NCBI RefSeq assembly: GCF_000566685.1
Contig: NZ_AZQN01000005.1
Span: 186,001-250,000, forward strand
Length of the DNA stretch: 64,000 bases
Direction: 5' to 3'
From: Dyadobacter tibetensis Y620-1
GTDB taxonomy: Bacteria > Bacteroidota > Bacteroidia > Cytophagales > Spirosomataceae
Shown: piece after piece, positions 57,827 through 64,000 of the stretch
Position numbering within the stretch: the stretch's first letter is position 1
Layout: every line of letters begins with the position of its first letter
Notes under the pieces: generated by a model
The model's database searches: none
Told to the model about the DNA's origin: nothing
The model's input: the letters and a program-made list of their open reading frames with translations, nothing else
Made by a program: the position numbers and the translations under genes

Positions 57827-59767
57827 ATGAAAATAACCTTACAAATTAATTTAATAATAGGGCTGTTGCTGGGGATGCCAGCTATGGTATGGAGCCAATA
57901 TTGCCAGCAGACAGGTGGGTTTAGTGTCAGCACCGAGCAGGGCTGCGCTCCCCTGCAGGTAAGGGTTCAGAACGAAGTCGCCGATGCAGTCCATATTAAG
58001 TATGCGTACAATTTTGATAACACGAGTGCGGTACCACCTGCAGATGCCACGCTTAGCATAGATGAGACCTATACTTACCAAAATGGTGGACAATACACGA
58101 TCGTTCAGGTGGGGAGTGCCATGGGTACCGGCTTTAATTATTGTAAAGATATTACCGTACATGAAACGGCCCCTCCCGAAGTTGATTTGGTAACCTGTCC
58201 TGACGGACGTGCTCGTATTACTGTCATAAAAAGTGCCGTCACTATGGCCTATGACGGGTTGGAAATAGATTGGGGGGACGGTAGCCCCAAAACCCGGTGG
58301 ACGGCAGGCAAAACTCCTATAATTGAGCATCGCTATCAAGTAGCTCTTCCCAGCATTACAGTCCGGGGCTGGTATGGAGATGGACGTTGCCAAGGGGCTA
58401 TAAAGCCCTTGGTGTTCGATAAGAATAAGCCAGCGCCTTCTCTGGAATCCATACGCATACACGCCGTAACTATGGAAAATGATGGCACTGTAAAGCTAAG
58501 ATTTATGGGTATGGACGGTATTGAAACCTCCGTATGGATGGATCAGGGAAATGGCCTTTTCGCAGATACAGGTATTAAAAAAAGCGGGGGAGGGATGCAG
58601 AGCATATCCATTCCGAACCTAGATCCCAGTCGGACATATCGCTTTCGCCTGGCTTCCAAAGATATTTGCCTTAATTTAATTCAAAGCGCTATTGTCAGTA
58701 CTATGGTATTGAAGGAGGGGACGCTCCTGGTGGACGAAAGCATATCCTTGTTCTGGAATAGTCTGCCTCAGTCCCAGAGGGTGCTCCAATTTAAACTGAT
58801 ACGGGATGGAAAAGAGATCTTCGCCTCTGCCGATAAAACGTCGTATGTGGATAATACGGTCGTTTGTAAACAGGCATACCGTTATGAACTAGTTGCCGTT
58901 CTGCAAAATGGAGTCCAATCCAGCTTTCGCTATCTGGAAAGTGTGCCCACAGCTTCGGTTCCCGAAGAGATTGGCTCGGCTTTGGTGTCAGTTGCCAGTT
59001 CTGGAGAAGTCCATACCAGTGTGGCACTTTCAGGTGAGGGACTTACCCGTACTTACGATCTTCAAATAGAACGGGCTATAGCCGGAACCTCTAACTATAC
59101 GCGAGTATCTCCAGATCCTAACCAGAATCTTTCCTATGTTGAAAAGGGTCTGGATACCGATAGCCAGCAATACTGTTATCGATTTATTTACAAAAATTCA
59201 TGTAATTTATCCAGCCCTCCCAGCGCCCCTATATGCACGGTCTTATTGGGGTCAGAGACAGATGGACTGGTGTGGACGGACTGGCTTCCATTCTTGGAAA
59301 ATCTAGAAGAATATCACCTGGAAATTATGGATGATTCCGGAAAATTACTTCAGACCATACCAATGGGTAGTTCAAATACCCACCCAATTTCTTTAAGTGA
59401 CCCATCGGTTGTAGATAATTATTATCGTGTCCGCATCAATGGCTCAGGGAGTATCGGGGCAAGCTTCTCGAATGTGGTAAGGTTCCAGAAGGACCCTATC
59501 ATACAGATTCCCGATGTTTTTACCCCAAATGGAGACGGTCTGAATGAATCTTTCCAGGTGAAGGTCTATTTTGCTAAAACTTATCAACTGTTTATTTATG
59601 ATCGATGGGGCTCCTTAGTGCACCAGGGAGAAGGAGATTTGGCTAATTGGGACGGACGCAGCCAAGGGCAGTTACTCGATGAAGGATACTACAGTTATAA
59701 ACTGGAAGTGCAACGGCACGATGGATCGGCATTTGTTAAAAAGGGCAGCATGCTACTACTAAGATAA
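57827..59767 (+). CDS. T9SS-secreted protein with type B (gliding-motility-associated) C-terminal domain
   Basis: The 646-residue protein has a signal peptide (~1-24, ending VWSQ), a PKD-like beta domain (~30-110) with cysteines, further Ig/fibronectin-like domains (~115-560), and a C-terminal type B sorting domain (~563-646). The last begins IPDVFTPNGDGLNESF and contains IYDRWGSLVHQG and NWDGRSQGQLLDEGYYSYKL, the CHU_C/gliding-motility signature. It should be exported by the type IX system and retained on the surface. Role unknown; adhesion or gliding is possible. It is divergent from ribBA. Confidence 0.9.
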   Translation: MKITLQINLIIGLLLGMPAMVWSQYCQQTGGFSVSTEQGCAPLQVRVQNEVADAVHIKYAYNFDNTSAVPPADATLSIDETYTYQNGGQYTIVQVGSAMGTGFNYCKDITVHETAPPEVDLVTCPDGRARITVIKSAVTMAYDGLEIDWGDGSPKTRWTAGKTPIIEHRYQVALPSITVRGWYGDGRCQGAIKPLVFDKNKPAPSLESIRIHAVTMENDGTVKLRFMGMDGIETSVWMDQGNGLFADTGIKKSGGGMQSISIPNLDPSRTYRFRLASKDICLNLIQSAIVSTMVLKEGTLLVDESISLFWNSLPQSQRVLQFKLIRDGKEIFASADKTSYVDNTVVCKQAYRYELVAVLQNGVQSSFRYLESVPTASVPEEIGSALVSVASSGEVHTSVALSGEGLTRTYDLQIERAIAGTSNYTRVSPDPNQNLSYVEKGLDTDSQQYCYRFIYKNSCNLSSPPSAPICTVLLGSETDGLVWTDWLPFLENLEEYHLEIMDDSGKLLQTIPMGSSNTHPISLSDPSVVDNYYRVRINGSGSIGASFSNVVRFQKDPIIQIPDVFTPNGDGLNESFQVKVYFAKTYQLFIYDRWGSLVHQGEGDLANWDGRSQGQLLDEGYYSYKLEVQRHDGSAFVKKGSMLLLR

Positions 59768-60050
59768 TACCGTGGTTTTGAAGCCGATTCAATCCCGTCC
59801 AAAATACTATGTTGTGGATAAGGAGAGGATTTGGGGAATGAATACCAATCTGATATTGTTAAAAGCATGCAAAGAGCTATTTTAGCACATTATACTGTGC
59901 TCTATGTTATCAATAAGTTGAAAAAAGTGGTACTTTTATGCTGCAATATTTTCTGAAAATGGGGTACCGCAAGAGCCTGAGACGCAAGAAAGGGAGGGGT
60001 AGGAAATGGGCTTGTTATAATCAATTATAAAACAAAAAAAACGAGAAGCG

Positions 60051-60398
60051 ATGTTTGGAAACATGGGAGATATGATGGGCCTAATGGGCAAAATGAAAGA
60101 TCTTCAGGAGAATATGAAGGTGGCACAGGAGCAGCTGACTGGCATTGTAGAGACCGCTGAGTCAGGAGGAGGCATGGTAAAAGCCACTGTAAATGGTCAA
60201 AAAACACTGGTTAGCCTGGAGATTGACCCAGAGCTGGTTAATCCTGATGACAAGGAAATGCTGCAAGATCTGGTCGTAGCCGCCGTTAACAAGGCACTGG
60301 AGAATATCGAACCCAAAATAAAAGATCATTTACAGAAGGCCACGGCCGGAGTGATGCCTAATATACCCGGTTTCGATTTGAGCAGTTTAATGAAATAA
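60051..60398 (+). CDS. YbaB/EbfC nucleoid-associated protein
   Basis: A small dimeric DNA-binding protein of 115 residues. It has the usual Met-rich N-terminal helix (MFGNMGDMMGLMGKMKDLQENMKV), the core GGMVKATVNGQKTLVSLEIDPEL and DKEMLQDLVVAAVNKALENI. Length and layout fit the family. It is usually found beside dnaX or recR, but here precedes a glycosyltransferase gene by 10 bp, so the two are likely cotranscribed. Confidence 0.93.
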   Translation: MFGNMGDMMGLMGKMKDLQENMKVAQEQLTGIVETAESGGGMVKATVNGQKTLVSLEIDPELVNPDDKEMLQDLVVAAVNKALENIEPKIKDHLQKATAGVMPNIPGFDLSSLMK

Positions 60399-60408
60399 TT
60401 GGTAGTTA

Positions 60409-61437
60409 ATGAGCTCAGGCACCGCAGTAGTAATACTGAATTATAATGGCAGGCATTACCTGGAAAAGTTTCTTCCTACAATCGTAGCAAACTCTGTCGG
60501 TTATCCTATCTGGATAGCCGACAATGCGTCTACGGATGAGTCAATGATCTGGCTACAATCCCATTATCCAGAGATACACACGATACAGATTGCCAATAAT
60601 CTTGGTTACGCGGGAGGCTACAATTATGCCTTGAGCCGAATAGAAGCTAAATATTTTGTCTTGCTCAATTCCGATATTGAGGTTACCGCCAACTGGATAG
60701 AGCCGGTGATCGAATTTATGGAATCTGATGAGCAGATTGCCGCATGTCAGCCCAAGATACGGGCTTATGACCTGCCTTCCCATTTCGAATATGCTGGAGC
60801 TGCTGGAGGGTATATGGACTATCTGGGCTATCCGTTTTGCCGGGGCAGAATTTTCGATACACGGGAAGAGGACCTGGGGCAATATGATGACGAAGTAGAT
60901 GTGTTTTGGGCTACGGGTGCTTGTCTATTCCTGAGGGCCGAGGCTTTCCGGCAGGCCAGAGGCTTCGACGAGCGTTTTTTCGCTCATATGGAGGAAATAG
61001 ACCTCTGTTGGCGACTCCTGAATGCAGGGTATAGGGTGACTTATTCGGGACGGTCTACCGTTTATCATGTAGGGGGCGGTACCCTCCATAAGTCCAACCC
61101 GAGGAAAACCTTCCTGAACTACCGCAACAATCTGATAATGCTTTTCAAGAATCTGCCCAAGGGACGGCGTTGGAAGACCATTCTTTATCGTTTGGTACTG
61201 GATGGAATTTCTAGTGTGCGGTTTATGGCCACCGGCGCCTGGCCCGATGTATTGGCCATCTTAAGGGCTCACTTCGCCTTTTACTCCATGGTTCCCGCGC
61301 TTATCAGAAATGAAAAGCGTACCCGATATAGGGCTCCACTCTATTATAAAAGCGTAGTATGGGAATATTTTATCAATAGCCATCACAAGTTTCCGGAGCT
61401 TCCCGGTATACATACGGCTAAAGTTCCCAAACCGTAG
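60409..61437 (+). CDS. Family 2 glycosyltransferase (rhamnosyltransferase-like)
   Basis: The 342-residue inverting GT-A enzyme opens VVILNYNG (~6-13) and has IADNAST, the metal-binding LLNSDIEV (DxD-type, ~85-92) and the acceptor-side motif GFDERFFAHMEEIDLCWRL with the catalytic acidic residues. This resembles bacterial WbbL-type transferases that add rhamnose or other sugars to envelope glycans. There is one hydrophobic stretch near the C-terminus. The gene follows ybaB closely, and its last 20 nt overlap the convergent PspC gene. Confidence 0.9.
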   Translation: MSSGTAVVILNYNGRHYLEKFLPTIVANSVGYPIWIADNASTDESMIWLQSHYPEIHTIQIANNLGYAGGYNYALSRIEAKYFVLLNSDIEVTANWIEPVIEFMESDEQIAACQPKIRAYDLPSHFEYAGAAGGYMDYLGYPFCRGRIFDTREEDLGQYDDEVDVFWATGACLFLRAEAFRQARGFDERFFAHMEEIDLCWRLLNAGYRVTYSGRSTVYHVGGGTLHKSNPRKTFLNYRNNLIMLFKNLPKGRRWKTILYRLVLDGISSVRFMATGAWPDVLAILRAHFAFYSMVPALIRNEKRTRYRAPLYYKSVVWEYFINSHHKFPELPGIHTAKVPKP

Positions 61438-61693
61438 GGTTATGGTGACGCCGCCAGTGCTGACGCACCTGCATCCAAAAAGCGAGTATTAGATAGATAA
61501 TAATAGGGGAGCCGAAGGTCATAAAGGTGGCGTAAATAAAGTACAACCGTATGCTGCTGGCCGGAATTTTGAGCATATCCCCCATATTAGCACAGACACC
61601 AAAGATCTGATCCTCTACGAAATACCGAAGCTTATTCATCATCCTTTGGCCATTGCTGACCTCTTTATTAATTGTCTTCATGATAATGTACAA
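61418..61693 (-). CDS. PspC-domain small membrane protein
   Basis: Short PspC-like protein of up to 91 residues. The domain starts at MNKLRYFVEDQIFGVCANMGDM and has one amphipathic and one long hydrophobic helix (~50-75, ending LILAFWMQV). PspC proteins sense or stabilise the inner membrane under stress. Possible starts are residues 1, 5 (61681) and 18; only the last ~74 residues are needed for the domain. Its 3' end overlaps the convergent glycosyltransferase gene by 20 bp. Confidence 0.82.
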   Translation of the reverse strand: MYIIMKTINKEVSNGQRMMNKLRYFVEDQIFGVCANMGDMLKIPASSIRLYFIYATFMTFGSPIIIYLILAFWMQVRQHWRRHHNPTVWEL

Positions 61694-61990
61694 TTTATGA
61701 GATAAATTCCGTACAATTAAGCAAGAAAGGGCAAAATACCGTTTACTTATAAATATTCAAATTATTACCACAAATAAATTGTTTTCCCAACAATTTTTGT
61801 TTCTTTGTGATATAAGAATTTATAATTGCTTCATTACTTTCAAGATGTTCTGGTACAAAATTCCAAAATTTCTATTGTTCATTCCTTAACTTCCCCATCT
61901 TCCTTTGGGGATAAAAAGTAATGCCAAAGGATGAGTCAACTATAGATTCTTAGAATATATTCACCTTATTTCATTTTTTATTACACTATT
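61694..61990. other. A+T-rich 297-bp leader before the cold-shock gene
   Basis: Divergent region between the PspC and cold-shock genes. It is rich in A/T and short self-complementary segments (for example GATTCTTAGAATA near 61945). Cold-shock mRNAs often have long structured leaders, but I see no specific motif to prove one here. Confidence 0.35.
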
Positions 61991-62185
61991 ATGCCAACAG
62001 GTACTGTAAAATTTTTCAATGAAGCCAAGGGATACGGCTTTATCGTTGAAGACGACACAAACAGGGACATTTTTGTTCACGTGACAGGATTGGGCGGACT
62101 CACTATCCGTGAAAATGATCATGTAGAATTTGAAGTGGTCGAAGGTAAGAAGGGCTTGAACGCCGTACAAATTAGAAAACTGTAA
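61991..62185 (+). CDS. Cold-shock-domain protein (CspA family)
   Basis: A 64-residue single cold-shock domain that binds single-stranded RNA and DNA as an RNA chaperone. RNP1 is KGYGFIV (~14-20) and RNP2 is DIFVHV (~27-32), both with the expected aromatic residues, and the start MPTGTVKFFN is typical. It is monocistronic with a strong terminator. Confidence 0.95.
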   Translation: MPTGTVKFFNEAKGYGFIVEDDTNRDIFVHVTGLGGLTIRENDHVEFEVVEGKKGLNAVQIRKL

Positions 62186-62207
62186 TCTTTCTTTTGGTCA
62201 AATTGAA

Positions 62208-62237
62208 AACAAAACCGGAAGAGATTCCGGTTTTGTT
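62208..62237. terminator. Bidirectional terminator between the cold-shock gene and lysS
   Basis: AACAAAACCGGAA (62208-62220) and TTCCGGTTTTGTT (62225-62237) form a perfect 13-bp stem with a GAGA tetraloop. T-rich sequence follows on both strands, so it can end both convergent transcripts. Confidence 0.88.
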
Positions 62238-62252
62238 GATTTAAAGGTATTC

Positions 62253-63971
62253 CTAGGCAGTGGTCCAATCTTTAACCATTTCTAAGCTAGGCATTTTTTC
62301 TTCTATCTTTAGTTTCTTTCGAATACCACCCAGATCGTTGAACACCTTATTAGGGTTCGCAGATTTCAGTTGTTCTATAGTATGAATGTTCAACTTCTGG
62401 AGGGCCGGAATCCATACGGCCGGTACACCGGCAGCCAGATAATCGGCGTCCTTAGCCAGCTCTACTTTCTTTTCTGGACGCATCTGGGGGAAAAATATTA
62501 CTTCCTGTATGCTAGCATTATTGGTGAGCATCATCGTCAATCGGTCGATACCGATACCAATCCCTGATGCAGGGGGCATACCATATTCTAAAGAACGGAT
62601 AAAGTCTTCGTCCATTTCCATGGCTTCGTCGTCTCCCCGCTCTTTGAGTTTTAGCTGATCTTCGAAACGGGCCTTTTGCTCGATAGGGTCATTCAACTCG
62701 GAGTATGCGTTGGCGATTTCCTTACCATTTACAAAAAGTTCGAAACGTTCTACCATTCCCGGTTTGGAGCGATGCTTTTTAGTAAGCGGTGACATCTCTA
62801 CAGGATGGTCGATAATAAAGGTCGGCTGGATGATATTGGCCTCTACTTTCTCACCGAATATTTCGTCGATCAACTTGCCTTTCCCCATACTTTCGTCGAC
62901 CTCCATGCCCCATTCGCGGCACTGGGCCCTGATGGCGGCCTCGTCAAGGGTGTCGACATTCAGGCCGGTATATTGAAGGATTGCATCGGTAATACTCAAG
63001 CGAGGATATGGGCCGGCGAAGTCGAGCTCTACCGCTCCGAAGTGAGCCTTGGTAGTTCCATTAACGGCCAAAGCAACTTTTTCCAATAACTGCTCGGTCA
63101 TTTCCATCATCCACAAGTAATCCTGGTAGGCCACATATAATTCCACCGTGGTGAATTCAGGGTTATGGGTACGGTCCATACCTTCATTTCTGAAGAGTTT
63201 CCCAAATTCATAAACCCCCTCGAAGCCTCCTACGATGAGTCTCTTCAAATGGAGTTCGGTAGCAATGCGCAGATAAAGGCCCATATCCAGGGCATTATGG
63301 TGCGTGGTAAATGGCCGCGCCGCGGCTCCTCCATGGATCGATTGTAGGACAGGGGTTTCTACCTCCAGCCAGCCACGGGTATCAAAATAGGACCGCATGG
63401 TACTGATGATGCGAGCTCGTTTGACAAAAATGTCCCGTACCTCCGGATTAACGATCAGGTCGACATACCGCTGGCGATAACGAAGTTCGGGATCGGTAAA
63501 GCCATCATGGACTTTCCCATCCTCATCCCGCTTGACGATGGGTAGGGGGCGAAGGGCCTTGTTGAGCAAAGTGAATTCCTGCACATGAACCGAAATCTCA
63601 CCGGTTTGAGTGGTGAATACAAAACCTTTTACCCCTATTATGTCTCCAATGTCCAGCAGCTTTTTAAAAACGGTATTGTATAAGGTTTTGTCTTCTCCTG
63701 GACACAAGTCGTCGCGGCGAAAATAAAGCTGTATACGCCCGGTGCTGTCCTGGAACTCTGCAAAGGCAGCACTGCCCATAATGCGGAATCCCATAAGCCT
63801 ACCAGCCATACTTACACTCTTGTAATCAATTTTCCGATTTTCGTAGTTCTTACTGATGTCGTCGGCATAGGCGTTGACTGGATAAGCCTCCGCTGGATAG
63901 GGCTCTATGCCCATTTTTATCAGATCGTCCCGCTTTTGGCGGCGTAGTATTTCCTGTTCGCTCAGTAACAT
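62253..63971 (-). CDS. lysS: Lysyl-tRNA synthetase, class II
   Basis: Charges tRNA-Lys with lysine. The 572-residue enzyme has the N-terminal OB-fold anticodon-binding domain (~55-160), motif 1 around [15 protein letters not shown] (~177-191), motif 2 in [20 protein letters not shown] (~263-282) and motif 3 [11 protein letters not shown] (~473-483). After motif 3 there is a ~70-residue C-terminal extension (from about residue 500: [21 protein letters not shown]...), a helix-hairpin-helix-like tail seen in Bacteroidota LysS but not in E. coli LysS. Only 29 bp of upstream sequence lies in the window. Confidence 0.96.
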   Translation of the reverse strand: MLLSEQEILRRQKRDDLIKMGIEPYPAEAYPVNAYADDISKNYENRKIDYKSVSMAGRLMGFRIMGSAAFAEFQDSTGRIQLYFRRDDLCPGEDKTLYNTVFKKLLDIGDIIGVKGFVFTTQTGEISVHVQEFTLLNKALRPLPIVKRDEDGKVHDGFTDPELRYRQRYVDLIVNPEVRDIFVKRARIISTMRSYFDTRGWLEVETPVLQSIHGGAAARPFTTHHNALDMGLYLRIATELHLKRLIVGGFEGVYEFGKLFRNEGMDRTHNPEFTTVELYVAYQDYLWMMEMTEQLLEKVALAVNGTTKAHFGAVELDFAGPYPRLSITDAILQYTGLNVDTLDEAAIRAQCREWGMEVDESMGKGKLIDEIFGEKVEANIIQPTFIIDHPVEMSPLTKKHRSKPGMVERFELFVNGKEIANAYSELNDPIEQKARFEDQLKLKERGDDEAMEMDEDFIRSLEYGMPPASGIGIGIDRLTMMLTNNASIQEVIFFPQMRPEKKVELAKDADYLAAGVPAVWIPALQKLNIHTIEQLKSANPNKVFNDLGGIRKKLKIEEKMPSLEMVKDWTTA

Positions 63972-64000
63972 TTCTATGTATCGCTAGTTTTTTGGCTGTG

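Noticed and set aside
59884-59901. AGCACA-TTATAC-TGTGCT palindrome upstream of ybaB
   Set aside because: Only 6-bp arms in A+T-rich DNA, with no nearby promoter element; not distinguishable from chance.

Overview
The window looks like chromosomal DNA from a Bacteroidota bacterium, most likely of the order Cytophagales. The evidence is two large secreted proteins with C-terminal type IX secretion (T9SS) type A sorting domains, one protein with a gliding-motility type B domain, promoters of the TTTG / TAnnTTTG class, starts that mostly lack a Shine-Dalgarno sequence, and housekeeping genes of Bacteroidota type. Genus cannot be read from the sequence. No tRNA, rRNA, CRISPR array or intact insertion sequence was seen.

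Layout. 1-4294 (minus) is a division and cell-wall block, rsmH-ftsL-ftsI-murE, with murE cut by the window edge. 4434-10290 holds a TlpA-like lipoprotein, a MarR regulator with a fused beta-oxidation enzyme, a zinc metalloprotease and an Rrf2 regulator. 10282-17751 is a surface-sugar region: epimerase, glycosyltransferase, GT-C-like membrane protein, another membrane protein and a large lipoprotein. 17873-22578 holds an alpha/beta hydrolase, prfB with its programmed +1 frameshift, lpdA and a ChbG/YdjC deacetylase. A decayed dihydrodipicolinate-synthase-family gene lies at about 22719-23087.

23196-39691 is the centrepiece, a compact trans-AT polyketide synthase locus. It has a divergent Sfp-type phosphopantetheinyl transferase, a 4170-residue megasynthase (MT-ACP / KS-DH-KR-ACP / KS-DH-KR-ACP / KS-ACP), a separate acyltransferase fused to a PfaD-type enoyl reductase, and a type II thioesterase. 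The megasynthase has no AT domain of its own, so the free AT must load every ACP. The PPTase would activate the ACPs, the ER could reduce enoyl intermediates in trans, and the free thioesterase is the only visible releasing or editing enzyme. A promoter with exact -33 and -7 elements and a 19-nt spacer lies in front of the megasynthase. I do not recognise the product; domain order suggests a short, roughly C8-C9, partly unsaturated beta-keto chain.

39800-53500 is an A+T-rich accessory stretch: an unrecognised 201-residue protein, a LuxR-type regulator whose receiver has lost its phosphorylation residues, two paralogous T9SS surface proteins, a TPR-like histidine kinase with its response regulator, and a DUF4153 membrane protein. 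53587-64000 returns to ordinary genes: an outer-membrane protein followed by three 71-bp palindromic tandem repeats, a heptose-7-phosphate kinase, GNAT, ribBA, a type B T9SS protein, YbaB, a glycosyltransferase, PspC, a cold-shock protein and lysS.
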